From Trichococcus pasteurii (GTDB lineage Bacteria > Bacillota > Bacilli > Lactobacillales > Aerococcaceae): a DNA stretch of 64,000 nt. The DNA is taken from the NCBI RefSeq assembly GCF_900112935.1, contig NZ_FONM01000004.1:116958-180957 (forward strand). The letters run 5' to 3'. A program made the translations under genes and the position numbers. Positions 50,399-60,603 of the stretch are shown here, in pieces (the stretch's first letter is position 1; each line of letters begins with the position of its first letter). The notes under the pieces are model-generated. The model saw only the letters and a program-made list of their open reading frames with translations. It did not search any database and was not told the DNA's origin.

Positions 50399-51484
50399 AT
50401 GAAAAGAGCAAGAAATTTTTCCGCTGGTCCAGCAATACTACCAGAATCAGTCTTAGAGAAAGTACAGAGTGAAATGCTATCCTACAAAGATAGTGGCATG
50501 TCAGTTATGGAGATGAGCCACCGCTCCTCCTTGTTCGAAGAGATCATTTCAGATGCAGAGCAATTATTAAGGGAATTGATGAATATTCCTGAAGGCTATA
50601 AAGTCTTGTTCTTGCAAGGTGGCGCAAGCCTACAGTTCTCCATGATTCCGATGAATCTTGGAAAGGGCGGCAAGGTCGGTTACATCAACTCCGGATCATG
50701 GGCTAAGAAAGCCATCTCTGAAGCTAAGATCTTAAAAGTACCGAATATTGAAGTATTGGCTAGTTCCGAAGCGGATAATTTCACTTACATTCCTGAAATT
50801 CCGGAAACAGACGAAGCGTATGACTACATCCATATCACAACGAACAACACAATCGAAGGAACAGCTTTCCAAACAATCCCTCGTTTCGTGAATGCACCGA
50901 TCGTTGCCGATATGTCTTCCAACATTTTATCCAACCGTTACGATGTCAACGACTTCGGTTTGATCTACGCTGGCGCACAAAAAAATATCGGGCCTGCAGG
51001 ATTGACGATCGTAATCGTGAAAGAAGACCTGATCCAGACCGAGAATACATTGCCAAGCATGCTTGATTACCGTACGCACATCAAAAACGACTCTTTATAC
51101 AATACACCACCAAGCTTCTCCATCTATGTAGCCAAATTAGTCTTCGAATGGTTGAAGGATTTGGGCGGCGTGGAAGCTATGGTAAAAATGAACGAAGAAA
51201 AAGCGGGCTTACTGTACCGTACGATTGAAGAATCAGACTTGTTCTCTTCCCCTGTTGCAGTCAATTCCCGTTCATTGACGAATATCCCATTCGTTACCGG
51301 AGACAAAGACTTGGATGCGAAATTCGTCAAAGAAGCTACAGCATTAGGCTTCCTTAACTTGAAAGGCCACCGTTCTGTTGGCGGTATGCGCGCAAGTATC
51401 TACAATGCATTCCCGTATGAAGGTGTTAAAGAATTAACAGAATTTATGAAAGCTTTTGAAGCTAAGGAAGGGAAATTCAAATAA
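50399..51484 (+). CDS. serC: phosphoserine aminotransferase
   Basis: PLP aminotransferase making phosphoserine from 3-phosphohydroxypyruvate and glutamate. N-terminal [18 protein letters not shown] Lys195 in [12 protein letters not shown], and the C-terminal [15 protein letters not shown]. 361 residues. AAGGGGGAG precedes ATG 50399. The stop overlaps the serA start (TAATG). serB is not in the window. Confidence 0.96.
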   Translation: MKRARNFSAGPAILPESVLEKVQSEMLSYKDSGMSVMEMSHRSSLFEEIISDAEQLLRELMNIPEGYKVLFLQGGASLQFSMIPMNLGKGGKVGYINSGSWAKKAISEAKILKVPNIEVLASSEADNFTYIPEIPETDEAYDYIHITTNNTIEGTAFQTIPRFVNAPIVADMSSNILSNRYDVNDFGLIYAGAQKNIGPAGLTIVIVKEDLIQTENTLPSMLDYRTHIKNDSLYNTPPSFSIYVAKLVFEWLKDLGGVEAMVKMNEEKAGLLYRTIEESDLFSSPVAVNSRSLTNIPFVTGDKDLDAKFVKEATALGFLNLKGHRSVGGMRASIYNAFPYEGVKELTEFMKAFEAKEGKFK

Positions 51485-52653
51485 TGTTCGAGATTAAAAC
51501 TTACAACGCGATTGCCCCAGAAGGCTTAAATTTACTGAATGCAGACCAATTCGCCCTTAACTCAGGCGCAAATCCAGACGGCATCATCCTGCGCAGCGAA
51601 AAACTGCACGGAATGGAATTCCCTGAAAGCTTGAAAGCCATCGCCCGTGCCGGCGCCGGCGTCAACAACGTACCCGTTGAAGAGTGTTCCGAAGCAGGCG
51701 TCGTTGTCTTCAACACACCTGGTGCGAATGCCAATGCGGTTAAAGAGCTTGTTTTGGCAGCTATGATCATGGCTGCCCGTCCAATCAAAGAAGGAATGGA
51801 ATGGGTCCAAACATTAAGCGGTGACGATGTCGAGAAGCAAGTCGAAAAAGGCAAAAGCCAATTTGCGGGGACAGAAATCTCCGGAAAAACATTGGGTGTC
51901 ATCGGTTTGGGTGCTATCGGCGCAATGTTGGCCAATGACGGATTCCGTTTGGGCATGGAAGTCATCGGTTATGACCCATATGTTTCTGTGGAAACAGCAT
52001 GGAACATCAACCGCCGGGTCCAAAAAGCTGCTTCAATCGCTGAAGTATTGGCTAAAGCGGACTACATTTCCATTCACGTGCCAGTCAATGCCGAAACAAA
52101 AGGCATGGTTGACGCAGCCTTCCTGGCTCAAATGAAAGACAATGCTGTTCTTTTGAACTTTGCCCGCGGCGAATTGGTCAACACGGCTGATATGCTGGCA
52201 GCATTGAAAGAAAAGAGCATCCGCAAATACGTAACGGATTTCGCCGACGAAGCTTTGCTTCACAACGATGATATCATTGTAATGCCTCACTTGGGAGCTT
52301 CCACTGAAGAAGCCGAAGTGAACTGTGCAATCATGGCAGCCCAAACATTGAAATACTTCCTGGAAACCGGGAATATCGTGAATTCCGTGAACTTCCCGGG
52401 AGTCGATATCGCGATGCAGTCACCGATCCGTTTGACGATCGTCAACAAGAACATCCCGAACATGGTCGGCCAGATTTCTTCCGGCTTGGCTAAATACTTC
52501 ATCAACATCGAAGATATCCTGAACCGCAGCCGTGGCAACTATGCCTACACTGTCATCGATATCGCCGAAACAGAAGAAGCAGTACTGAATGAAGTAATTG
52601 AAAAAATCAAAGAAATCGACGGCGTCGTAAACGTCCGCATCATCAGAAGATAA
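51484..52653 (+). CDS. serA: D-3-phosphoglycerate dehydrogenase
   Basis: First step of serine synthesis. NAD fold GVIGLGAIGAMLAND near residue 137, the catalytic NFARGELVNTA (Arg near 223) and PHLGASTEEAE (His near 266), then a single C-terminal ACT domain (TVIDIAETEEAVLNE to the end). 389 residues, the short form with an ACT domain, so serine feedback through it is plausible. Coupled to serC, and drawing 3-phosphoglycerate from the adjacent glycolytic operon. Confidence 0.95.
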   Translation: MFEIKTYNAIAPEGLNLLNADQFALNSGANPDGIILRSEKLHGMEFPESLKAIARAGAGVNNVPVEECSEAGVVVFNTPGANANAVKELVLAAMIMAARPIKEGMEWVQTLSGDDVEKQVEKGKSQFAGTEISGKTLGVIGLGAIGAMLANDGFRLGMEVIGYDPYVSVETAWNINRRVQKAASIAEVLAKADYISIHVPVNAETKGMVDAAFLAQMKDNAVLLNFARGELVNTADMLAALKEKSIRKYVTDFADEALLHNDDIIVMPHLGASTEEAEVNCAIMAAQTLKYFLETGNIVNSVNFPGVDIAMQSPIRLTIVNKNIPNMVGQISSGLAKYFINIEDILNRSRGNYAYTVIDIAETEEAVLNEVIEKIKEIDGVVNVRIIRR

Positions 52654-52812
52654 GAGTGCGAATCAGAACACGTTTCAAAGAGAGTGTGATGGATCCCGGG
52701 TCAGAAATCGAGCACTAAGAGGATTACCACAAAGCGGACGCTTTATGTCCGTGTGTGGTAGTCAGCTTAGGCACAGATTTCTGGGATCCAGAACACGTTT
52801 AAAGAGTGCGAA
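52654..52812. repeat. structured intergenic repeat element between serA and secG
   Basis: CAGAACACGTTT occurs at 52664-52675 and 52789-52800, and AGAGTGCGAA at 52654-52663 and 52803-52812, framing nested inverted repeats: GGATCC with GGATCC (52691-52696/52784-52789), CAGAAATC with GATTTCTG (52702-52709/52776-52783), GATTACCACA with TGTGGTAGTC (52722-52731/52754-52763). Together they can fold one long cruciform of about 100 bases. No coding frame. It looks like a small mobile or repeat element; family unknown to me. Confidence 0.65.
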
Positions 52813-52866
52813 AGCGTCCGGACTGTTCCCTCCAGTGGAGGCGAGCGGGTCCGGACGCTTTCTTTT
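52810..52866 (+). terminator. intrinsic terminator downstream of serA
   Basis: Perfect 14-base stem (52810-52823 with 52849-52862) enclosing a smaller CCTCC/GGAGG hairpin, then TTTTCT. Confidence 0.85.
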
Positions 52867-52940
52867 CTGAAATTGCTAGCAAAACCCTATAATTTGTGCT
52901 AAAGTTAGTAGTAGAAAATTATTATAGGGAGGTCCATCCT

Positions 52941-53180
52941 TTGTCATTATACGATGTACTATTAACGGCCCTGTTGGTTGTTTCTGTGCTGTTGATCATT
53001 GTTGTGCTGATGCAGCCATCAAAAACAAATGCAGCCAGCACGCTTACAGGTGGAGCGGAGCAATTATTCGGTAAACAAAAGGCAAGAGGTTTTGAAGCGG
53101 TATTGCGTCAGATCACAGTCGTTCTGGGAGCGCTGTTCATCTTGATCGCCCTGGCTTTAACTTATCTATCCTCAAATTAA
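52941..53180 (+). CDS. secG: protein translocase subunit SecG
   Basis: 79 residues with two membrane segments: VLLTALLVVSVLLIIVVLMQ and ITVVLGALFILIALALTYL, with the polar ASTLTGGAEQLFGKQKARG loop of the family between them. TTG 52941 stands 8 bases behind AGGGAGGT, so the true start is this TTG. It is followed by est, rnr and smpB as in B. subtilis, though a terminator separates it from est. Confidence 0.93.
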   Translation: MSLYDVLLTALLVVSVLLIIVVLMQPSKTNAASTLTGGAEQLFGKQKARGFEAVLRQITVVLGALFILIALALTYLSSN

Positions 53181-53189
53181 CTATTGCAG

Positions 53190-53222
53190 GCAGAAACCAC
53201 ATTTCCGGGTTCTGCTTTTTTT
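53190..53222 (+). terminator. terminator of secG
   Basis: GCAGAAACC/GGGTTCTGC stem (53190-53198 with 53207-53215), then TTTTTTTT. Confidence 0.8.
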
Positions 53223-53360
53223 TCGTCCGAAAAGAGCGTCGTCCCAACCGTGCGGCACAATGCAATCATTACTTGGGGATTCCGTCCGCAAAAATTTGAT
53301 ATATTAGGAAAAAAGCTGTAAATACAGTAAAATGAAGATGAACGAGTTGGGAGGAATTTT

Positions 53361-54119
53361 ATGAAAGCAATCAATTTACCAGAACCCTTTTTCTTCGAAG
53401 CTGGCCCGCGCGCGGTCCTTTTGCTGCATGCCTACACCGGCAGCGCAAATGATGTGCGTTTGTTGGGACGCTTTTTGGAACGGAACGGGTATACTGTATA
53501 TGCACCGAATTTTACAGGACATGCGACCGGCCGTTTTGAGGACATCCTCGATTTGGGCGGCCCGGATGTCTGGTTCGCTGATGCCATGCGCGCAAAAGCA
53601 GAACTGATGGAAAAGGGCTACGATCAGCTTGCCGTATTCGGGTTGTCAATGGGCGGCATCATGGCAACAAGAGCCGTCGAAACAGGCGGATTCATCGGTG
53701 GAGGCTCCTTCAATTCACCGATCATCAGTTTTGAGGACTCCCGGGTGCCGGTCAGTTTTATGCATTTCGCCAAGCTGTCGAAAAAGAAGCTCGGCATGGC
53801 AAATCTGGAAATCGAGCATGAATTGGCATTGATGAAGCCAAAATTGAATGCCCAGCTTGCCCAATTGGATGAGTTTACGGAGCTGATCAAGGCAAATCTG
53901 GCCGATATCACAGTTCCTTATTACATCGCGCAATCCGGCAAGGATGAAATGATCAGCGCCGATTGCGGGAAATTGTTGGCGGATCGCCTGGTGGAAGCGG
54001 AAGTGGATTATCATTTCTTTCCGGAAGCAACGCACGTCATCACCGTTGGGAAAGACAGAAACGTATTTGAAGAAACAGTTTTGGCATTTTTGAACCGACT
54101 AAATTGGAATGAGGGATAA
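53361..54119 (+). CDS. est: carboxylesterase (alpha/beta hydrolase)
   Basis: 252 residues. Oxyanion block VLLLHAYTGSANDVR near residue 20, nucleophile elbow FGLSMGG near 97, acidic residue in SGKDEMI near 195 and His in EATHVITVGKDR near 225. It matches the Geobacillus Est30/YvaK carboxylesterases, which hydrolyse short and medium acyl esters. GGGAGG precedes ATG 53361. Two bases separate it from rnr; this est-rnr-smpB order is conserved in Firmicutes without a known functional link. Confidence 0.92.
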   Translation: MKAINLPEPFFFEAGPRAVLLLHAYTGSANDVRLLGRFLERNGYTVYAPNFTGHATGRFEDILDLGGPDVWFADAMRAKAELMEKGYDQLAVFGLSMGGIMATRAVETGGFIGGGSFNSPIISFEDSRVPVSFMHFAKLSKKKLGMANLEIEHELALMKPKLNAQLAQLDEFTELIKANLADITVPYYIAQSGKDEMISADCGKLLADRLVEAEVDYHFFPEATHVITVGKDRNVFEETVLAFLNRLNWNEG

Positions 54120-54121
54120 GC

Positions 54122-56488
54122 ATGAGAAAGATAGATCAGATCCAAATTGACGTTCTAGCCTATTTTCAAGAGCACGCCGCAAAGAGCATGACCTTGAAGG
54201 AAGTAAGTGAAGCGTTGGGATACACGGATTCCGACGAATTCAAAGCATTAGTAAAAGTCTTTGCCCAATTGGAAGAAAGAGGAATTCTGGTGCTGAACAA
54301 GACCGGACAATTCCGTCTTAAAGCGCAAAGTGCCACTATGACGGGAACTTTCCGCAGCAACGACCGCGGTTTCGGCTTTGTGACCATCGACCCGAATGAG
54401 AGTGACCTCTTCATCCCGCGCGGCAAAACAGGAAGCGCTATGGAAGGGGACACGGTCGAGGTGAAGATCACCCGCGAGGCGGAGCCTTGGAATGACAGAG
54501 GCGTCGAAGCCGAGGTAACCGCTGTTTTGACCCGCAAATCGAATCAGGTCGTCGGCGAGTTTGTTCCTTACGATTCCGATCGCCGTGAAGAAACCGGCTT
54601 TTTGGGCTTTGTCATCCCGCAGGATACGAAAATCAACAGCATCGTCGTCTACATCAAACCGGAAGGCATCCATCCTGTGGAAGGCAGTGTCTGTCTGGTT
54701 GAAATCACCAGCTATCCGACACCGCAGAATCCGATCAAAATGGAAGGTCTGGTAACAAAAGAAATCGGCCACAAGGACGCACCAGGCGTTGATATCCTGG
54801 CCATCCTTTATAAATTCGGCATCCCTTCCGAATTTCCGGAAGATGTGCTTGCCCAGGCTGAAGGCATTCCTTTGGAGATTCCGGCTGAGGCGTTGGAAGG
54901 CAGACGGGATTTGCGCTCGGAACAGATCGTCACGATCGACGGCGCCGATGCCAAAGACTTGGATGATGCGATTTCCCTGAAACGGCTCGAAAATGGCAAT
55001 TATCTTTTGGGCGTGCATATCGCGGATGTTTCCTATTACGTGACGGAGAATTCCCCGATCGATCGCGAAGCCTATGAACGCGGCACCAGCGTCTATTTGA
55101 CGGACCGCGTCGTGCCGATGCTGCCCCAAAAATTATCGAACGGCATCTGTTCCTTGCTGCCGCATGAAGACCGTTTGACGATGTCCTGTGAAATGGAATT
55201 GGATGCGGATGGGGAAGTGGTCGCCTATGATATTTTCCCGAGCATCATCGAGTCGAAACAACGGATGACCTATTCCGACGTCAATGCGATCTTGATGGAC
55301 CACGACAAGAAACTGCGTGAAAAATACAACGATTTTGTGCCGATGTTCGAGGAAATGGGGATCCTTCATGAAATCCTCCTGAAGAAACGCCAAAAACGCG
55401 GCGCTATCGATTTCGAATCGGATGAAGCGAAAATCATCGTGGACGAAAATGGCCATCCGCTGGACATCTATGTGCAGGATCGCGGTGTCGGCGAGCGCCT
55501 CATCGAATCCTTCATGTTGAGCGCGAATGAAACGATCGCCCATCATTTCACGAAGGCAAATCTGCCTTTCATCTACCGGATCCATGAGCAACCGGACCCG
55601 ACCAAAATGATGCGCTTCCTGGAATTCGTGACGACATTCGGCATTCTGGTGAGCGGCACGCATGAGAACGTCAAACCGAAGCAACTGCAGGCCGTTTTGG
55701 CGAAAGTCAAGGACGAACCATACGAAGCCGTTGTTTCGACCACGCTGTTGCGCAGCATGCAGCAAGCGAAATATGATGCGGTACCGGTCGGCCACTATGG
55801 CCTGGCTGCGAAAGATTATACCCATTTCACTTCACCGATCAGAAGGTACCCCGATCTGATCGTCCACCGTTTGATCCGTACGTATGGAAAAGGCATCGCC
55901 GATCCGAAGGTGGTCGAGAAGTGGAAAGGCCAGTTGCCTGATATCGCCGTTCAGAGTTCGCAGATGGAACGCCGCTCGGTAGATGCGGAACGCGAAACCG
56001 AATCGCTCAAGAAGGCAGAATTCATGATGGACAAAATCGGCCAAGAGTTCGAGGGCGTCATCAGCTCCGTCACGAAATTCGGCATCTTTGTACAGTTGCC
56101 TAACACGGTAGAAGGCCTCGTGCATATTTCGAAAATGACTGAAGATTATTTCAACTACATCGAAAGCCATATGCTTTTGATGGGCGAACGCACCGGTGTC
56201 ATTTACCGTATCGGCCAAAAAGTAAAAATCAAAGTAGAAAATTCGGATCCGGTCACGCGCGCGATCGATTTCTCTTTGGTCATCGACAAGGATAAGACCC
56301 AGAGCCAGAGTGACCAGGATCTGGTCAAACAGATCCGGGCGAAGATTCCGAAGGGCAAAAAACGGAAACCGGGCCAATCCGATCGCGACAGCGGACCGCG
56401 CAAAAAGACCGCAAAAGGAAAAGAGCCGTTCTATTCCCGAGCTGGCAAGAAAGCCAAAGGGAAGAAGGACAGAGGCAAAAAGAAGTAA
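54122..56488 (+). CDS. rnr: ribonuclease R
   Basis: 3'-5' exoribonuclease that degrades structured RNA and takes part in trans-translation. In order: winged helix (1-65), cold-shock/OB domain (SNDRGFGFVTI near 82), second OB domain, RNB catalytic domain (GADAKDLDDAIS near 277 with the metal-binding Asp), S1 domain (IGQEFEGVISSVTKFGIFVQ near 640) and a Lys/Arg-rich tail from about 740. 788 residues. Directly upstream of smpB, its partner in rescue of stalled ribosomes. Confidence 0.96.
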   Translation: MRKIDQIQIDVLAYFQEHAAKSMTLKEVSEALGYTDSDEFKALVKVFAQLEERGILVLNKTGQFRLKAQSATMTGTFRSNDRGFGFVTIDPNESDLFIPRGKTGSAMEGDTVEVKITREAEPWNDRGVEAEVTAVLTRKSNQVVGEFVPYDSDRREETGFLGFVIPQDTKINSIVVYIKPEGIHPVEGSVCLVEITSYPTPQNPIKMEGLVTKEIGHKDAPGVDILAILYKFGIPSEFPEDVLAQAEGIPLEIPAEALEGRRDLRSEQIVTIDGADAKDLDDAISLKRLENGNYLLGVHIADVSYYVTENSPIDREAYERGTSVYLTDRVVPMLPQKLSNGICSLLPHEDRLTMSCEMELDADGEVVAYDIFPSIIESKQRMTYSDVNAILMDHDKKLREKYNDFVPMFEEMGILHEILLKKRQKRGAIDFESDEAKIIVDENGHPLDIYVQDRGVGERLIESFMLSANETIAHHFTKANLPFIYRIHEQPDPTKMMRFLEFVTTFGILVSGTHENVKPKQLQAVLAKVKDEPYEAVVSTTLLRSMQQAKYDAVPVGHYGLAAKDYTHFTSPIRRYPDLIVHRLIRTYGKGIADPKVVEKWKGQLPDIAVQSSQMERRSVDAERETESLKKAEFMMDKIGQEFEGVISSVTKFGIFVQLPNTVEGLVHISKMTEDYFNYIESHMLLMGERTGVIYRIGQKVKIKVENSDPVTRAIDFSLVIDKDKTQSQSDQDLVKQIRAKIPKGKKRKPGQSDRDSGPRKKTAKGKEPFYSRAGKKAKGKKDRGKKK

Positions 56489-56513
56489 GCATATGAAATG
56501 AAGGTGTCCGACT

Positions 56514-56972
56514 ATGCCAAAAGGCGAAGGAAAAGTTTTAGCACAGAACAGAAAAGCCAGCCATGATTACATCATCCTCGACACGATTGAAGCTGGGATG
56601 GTGCTGACGGGAACGGAAATCAAATCCGTCCGCAAAGCGAAAATCAACCTGAAGGACGGCTATGCAAGCATCCGGAACGGGGAAGTGTTCCTGCAGAATG
56701 TGCATATCAGCCCGTTCGAACAGGGCAATATCTTCAACCATGATCCGCTGCGCACCAGGAAATTATTGCTGCACAAAAATCAGATAAAGTATCTGATCGA
56801 GGAAACGAAGACAACCGGCGTTACGCTGGTTCCGTTAAAAGTCTATCTTAAGAATGGCGTCGCGAAAGTGCTCATCGGACTCGCAAAAGGGAAGAAGAGC
56901 TACGACAAGCGTGATGCATTGAAACAAAAAGATATGAAACGCGAAATCGACAGAGCGCTGAAAGAAAGATAA
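56514..56972 (+). CDS. smpB: SsrA-binding protein
   Basis: Binds tmRNA and the A site of stalled ribosomes. [20 protein letters not shown] at the start, [20 protein letters not shown] near residue 33, and the C-terminal [19 protein letters not shown]. 152 residues, standard. AAGGTG precedes ATG 56514. The ssrA RNA gene is not found downstream in this window. Confidence 0.96.
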   Translation: MPKGEGKVLAQNRKASHDYIILDTIEAGMVLTGTEIKSVRKAKINLKDGYASIRNGEVFLQNVHISPFEQGNIFNHDPLRTRKLLLHKNQIKYLIEETKTTGVTLVPLKVYLKNGVAKVLIGLAKGKKSYDKRDALKQKDMKREIDRALKER

Positions 56973-56990
56973 GCATACATTTGCGCAATA

Positions 56991-57028
56991 AACGCGCCTG
57001 CATTCCTGATGGATTGCAGGCGCGTTTT
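56991..57028 (+). terminator. intrinsic terminator of est-rnr-smpB
   Basis: 12-base stem (56991-57002 with 57015-57026), followed by TTTTTG. Confidence 0.88.
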
Positions 57029-57063
57029 TGCGGTTTGGGAGGCTGGGGAGGTAGGTTAACGCC

Positions 57064-57194
57064 AGCTCCGGTGAAGCTGCCATTGGCAGGAGGAGAGCGG
57101 CGAAATCCGCACTCACCTCCGACGAGGCAGGCTTCGCCGGAGGAGCGGGATCCGTTACGGCCGCCAACTCCGTTCAGGCCACCGCTCACCGGAG
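57064..57194. repeat. cluster of GC-rich imperfect palindromes (REP-like), locus 3
   Basis: Within the 447-base gap between smpB and fbp lie three units: 57064-57095, 57114-57145 and 57166-57194. The last two are close copies of units at 19.7 kb (23 of 29 and 20 of 26 matches). The remainder to 57419 is AT-rich and contains the fbp leader. Confidence 0.7.
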
Positions 57195-57419
57195 AAGGCA
57201 CAAACTGCGGCTTGATCCAAGCAAGCCGTCCCGGACAGGTACACTGTCGAAATTGTGACTAATTGTGTAACTTTTGTATCTTGTCTATCATTTTTTTTTA
57301 ATTCAAGCTATGATAGAAGTAATCATCTTGTCAGGAAAAATAAAGATAATCCTGTGAGCAACGTTTGCCTTGCGGGGTTCCGTTCTAAGTGAAATGACAA
57401 AAGTAGGGGTGTAATTGTA

Positions 57420-59405
57420 ATGATAACGAAAGACAAGTATCTTCGATTGCTGGCAAAAGAATATCCGACAGCAGCAAAAACAGTAACCGAAATCATCAAC
57501 TTGGAAGCCATCATGAACTTGCCGAAAGCAACCGAGCACTTCATCAGCGACCTGCATGGGGAATATGACGCCGTGCAGCATGTACTCAGGAATGGATCCG
57601 GTAACGTCAAGGAAAAGATCCGCGAGATTTTCCAGGGAAGATTGAGCACCCGCGAGATGAACCAGCTTGCGACGATTGTCTACTACCCGGAAGACAAAAT
57701 CGACATGATCGTGGACAGCTTGGAATCCGAAGAGGAAATCAATGAGTTTTATTCCTTGACCTTGTTGCGCATCACGGAACTTTGCGCGTTCACCGTTTCG
57801 AAATACACGCGCTCGAAAGTCAGAAAGGCGATCCCGGCCGACTACGCCTATATCATCGAGGAGCTGCTTTTCAAAGACACAATCATGACGAACAAAGAGG
57901 ATTACTACGAAAAGATCATCAAGACCGTCATCTCTTTGGACCGCGCGACAGAACTGATCGCTGCCATCTCGCATGTCATCCAGCGCCTGGTCGTCGACCA
58001 CCTGCATGTTGTCGGGGACATCTACGACAGAGGCCCTTTCCCGGATAAAATTATCGACACTTTCATGGATGGCCACGAGCTGGATATCCAATGGGGTAAT
58101 CATGATGTCCTCTGGATGGGTGCCGCGAGCGGGTCGGCAGCCTGCATGGCCAACGTCATCCGCATCTCTGCCCGTTACAACAACCTGGAAATCATCGAGG
58201 ATGCTTATGGGATCTCTTTGCGTCCGCTGATCACGTTCGCGGAAATGGTCTACAAAGAGGACCGCTACGAACCGTTCATGCCGAAAATCAACAGCGAAGA
58301 CGAAAGTAAAATCTTCCCGGAGGAAATCCGTCAGATCGCCAAAATGAACCAAGCCATATCGATCATCCAGTTCAAGCTCGAAGGGGAAATCATCAAACGC
58401 CACCCTGAATTCGACATGGCGGATCGGATGGTACTGGACTTCATCGACTACGAAACGGGAACGGTAAATCTGGACGGAAAAGATTACCCGATGCTGTGCG
58501 ATTATTTCCCGACAGTCGATCCAGCCGATCCGTACCGCTTGACCGAAGAGGAAATTCTGGTTGTCGAGAGACTCATGACCGGTTTCCAGAATTCCGAAAG
58601 ATTGCAGAAGCATGTCCAGTTCCTTCTCAGCAAAGGCAGCATGTATTTGAGCTATAACGACAACCTGCTGTTCCACGGCTGTGTGCCGCTGAATCCGGAC
58701 GGCAGCTTCATGGAGCTGCCGATCGCTAACGTCAAGTACAGCGGCAAAGCCCTCCTGGACAAATACGAAGAAGTGTTGCGCAGAGGGTATCTGAACCGCG
58801 AAGCAACGAAACACAATATCCGCAGCCTGGATCTGATTTGGTACCTGTGGGAAGGGAAAGCTTCGTCCTTGTTCGGAAAGGATAAGATGACGACTTTCGA
58901 GCGCCTTTACGTCGCGGACAAGGAAACGCACGTCGAGAAGAAGAACCTGTATTACGAGCAGCGCGACAATGTGGAACTGTCCTACAAAATACTGAAGGAA
59001 TTCGGCCTGGATCCAAAGAAAGGCCATATCATCAACGGCCACACACCCGTCAAAGAAAAAATCGGCGAGAATCCGCTGAAGGCGGACGGCAAGCTGATCG
59101 TCATCGACGGCGGTTTCTCGAAAGCCTACCAGAATACGACAGGGCTGGCCGGATATACGTTGCTGTACAACTCCTTCGGGATGCAGCTGGTTTCGCATCA
59201 GCCGTTCACTTCCCGTCAGGATGCCATCGAAAACGAAAAGGATATCGTTTCGACCCGACGCATCGTCGACAAGGAATTGGAGCGCAAGACGGTAAGGCAG
59301 ACGGATGTCGGCAAGAAACTGACCCAGCAAGTCATCGACCTGCAGCAACTGCTGCGCGCCTACAAATCCGGCGAAATCGTGGAAGATCTGCTCAGCGACA
59401 AATAG
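57420..59405 (+). CDS. fbp: fructose-1,6-bisphosphatase, class III
   Basis: Gluconeogenic phosphatase of the metallophosphatase type found in Firmicutes (B. subtilis YydE/Fbp). The metal-binding motifs are in order: [11 protein letters not shown] near residue 42, [11 protein letters not shown] near 200, QWGNHDVLW near 224, and INGHTPVKE near 540. 661 residues, standard for the class. AGGGGTG is about 11 bases before ATG 57420. The 700-codon open frame on the other strand is a mirror artefact. Single gene. Confidence 0.95.
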   Translation: MITKDKYLRLLAKEYPTAAKTVTEIINLEAIMNLPKATEHFISDLHGEYDAVQHVLRNGSGNVKEKIREIFQGRLSTREMNQLATIVYYPEDKIDMIVDSLESEEEINEFYSLTLLRITELCAFTVSKYTRSKVRKAIPADYAYIIEELLFKDTIMTNKEDYYEKIIKTVISLDRATELIAAISHVIQRLVVDHLHVVGDIYDRGPFPDKIIDTFMDGHELDIQWGNHDVLWMGAASGSAACMANVIRISARYNNLEIIEDAYGISLRPLITFAEMVYKEDRYEPFMPKINSEDESKIFPEEIRQIAKMNQAISIIQFKLEGEIIKRHPEFDMADRMVLDFIDYETGTVNLDGKDYPMLCDYFPTVDPADPYRLTEEEILVVERLMTGFQNSERLQKHVQFLLSKGSMYLSYNDNLLFHGCVPLNPDGSFMELPIANVKYSGKALLDKYEEVLRRGYLNREATKHNIRSLDLIWYLWEGKASSLFGKDKMTTFERLYVADKETHVEKKNLYYEQRDNVELSYKILKEFGLDPKKGHIINGHTPVKEKIGENPLKADGKLIVIDGGFSKAYQNTTGLAGYTLLYNSFGMQLVSHQPFTSRQDAIENEKDIVSTRRIVDKELERKTVRQTDVGKKLTQQVIDLQQLLRAYKSGEIVEDLLSDK

Positions 59406-59504
59406 TTGCACGAAATAGATGCAATCGGCCGCCGGAATTGTTAAGATAAGAGAAGGAAAGCAAGTATCCTAATGCAAAAGTAGCTTGAGAGAGGCGGGTT
59501 AACC

Positions 59505-60257
59505 TTGAAAAAGGGAGTAACGTTTTATTTTATGCGACACGGAGAAACTTATCTTAATAAATACAATCGGATGCAAGGCTGGTCCGACACCCCACTGACG
59601 CCCAGAGGCAGACGCGATGTCATGAGAAGCGGAGCAGGCTTGGGCGATGTCAAGTTCGATGCGGTCTACTGCAGCGACTTGAGACGGACATTTGAAACAG
59701 CACAGATCATTTTGAAAGAAAACCAGCATGCCGATCATTTGAAAGTGGTGGCCATGCCTGAGTTCAGGGAGATATTCTTTGGCTCTTTTGAAGGGCTGGA
59801 TGCGAGTGAAACCTGGGGGAACCTGAATAAATTCCTGGGAAGCGCGGATGGCGAGCCGAATTATGATGCCCACCGTTCCGTCATCGAAGAGTTGAACGGA
59901 TTGAAGGAAATGGATCCTTACCATGAAGCTGAAGACTACATGACTTTCTGGCTGCGCGTCGAACGCGGTTTGATCAAACTGATCGGCGAGCACCGTGATT
60001 CCGAAAGAAACATTCTGATCGTTTCCCACGGGATGACAATCCGGAACATGATTCATGCCGTCATTCCAGATTTCTCGATCGACCGCCATCTGGATAACGC
60101 CAGCATTTCGGTCGTCCGCTATGAGGATGGCTTCTATCACTTGGACCTCTACAACGGCACCGACCATTTTGTCGATGACTTCACGCCTGCCGATGAGCAG
60201 GAACCGGAAGTACACAAAGTGACGCCTGCCGATAGAATCGAAGAGGACGTAAAATAA
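59505..60257 (+). CDS. histidine phosphatase family protein
   Basis: 250 residues of the phosphoglycerate-mutase-like phosphatase family. FMRHGETYLN has the phospho-accepting His11; the second His is in ILIVSHGMTIRNM near 170; GWSDTPLTPRG and AVYCSDLRRTFETA are conserved. The acidic C-terminal tail (about 220-250) is an addition. TTG 59505 is preceded by AGAGG. Substrate unknown; with gpmI encoded nearby, a true mutase role is unlikely. Confidence 0.85.
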   Translation: MKKGVTFYFMRHGETYLNKYNRMQGWSDTPLTPRGRRDVMRSGAGLGDVKFDAVYCSDLRRTFETAQIILKENQHADHLKVVAMPEFREIFFGSFEGLDASETWGNLNKFLGSADGEPNYDAHRSVIEELNGLKEMDPYHEAEDYMTFWLRVERGLIKLIGEHRDSERNILIVSHGMTIRNMIHAVIPDFSIDRHLDNASISVVRYEDGFYHLDLYNGTDHFVDDFTPADEQEPEVHKVTPADRIEEDVK

Positions 60258-60268
60258 ATTATGGTCAG

Positions 60269-60307
60269 TACCCTTGGAACAAAACCCGTTGTTTCCAAGG
60301 GTATTTC
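60269..60307 (+). terminator. weak terminator after the histidine phosphatase gene
   Basis: TACCCTTGGAAC (60269-60280) pairs with GTTTCCAAGGGTA (60291-60303) with one bulge; the T tract is short (TTTC). Confidence 0.6.
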
Positions 60308-60369
60308 TATGTTTAAAATTCAAAAACAATTAAAAATCACATCTTTTTTTCCTTTTTGGGAAAAATCAA

Positions 60370-60398
60370 TTGAAAATCTTATCCAGATAGTCTAAAAT
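60370..60398 (+). promoter_or_regulatory. carAB promoter
   Basis: TTGAAA (60370-60375), 17 bases, TAAAAT (60393-60398), giving a leader of about 200 bases. Confidence 0.75.
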
Positions 60399-60450
60399 TA
60401 ACGTAATCCACAATACTGTACGGGATACAGCGTGGCCAGAACGTCTTTAA

Positions 60451-60536
60451 ATTAGCACAGAGAGGCTAACAAGGCATGTGAAACGATTAATGTAAACAAC
60501 CGTTGAAACACGCCCAATAATAGGTGTGTTTTTTTT
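60451..60536 (+). promoter_or_regulatory. PyrR-binding attenuator in the carAB leader
   Basis: TTAGC-ACAGAGAG-GCTAA (60453-60470) carries the PyrR anti-antiterminator loop consensus (CNGNGAGGCU). A terminator follows: AAACACGCC (60506-60514) with GGTGTGTTT (60523-60531) and a run of T. With UMP bound, PyrR would stabilise the first hairpin and let the terminator form, so carAB is expressed when pyrimidines are low. Confidence 0.85.
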
Positions 60537-60603
60537 ACATTTTCCTATTTTTCATGCAAGCGTGAGGTATGTACCTTGTCAATCAGAAATCAGGAGGAAG
60601 AAC

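Noticed and set aside
57303..59411. A 702-codon open frame on the minus strand over fbp
   Set aside because: It exactly mirrors fbp, which has all metallophosphatase motifs. The antisense frame lacks a ribosome site and reads as low-complexity Asp/Phe/Val-rich sequence typical of a mirror frame.
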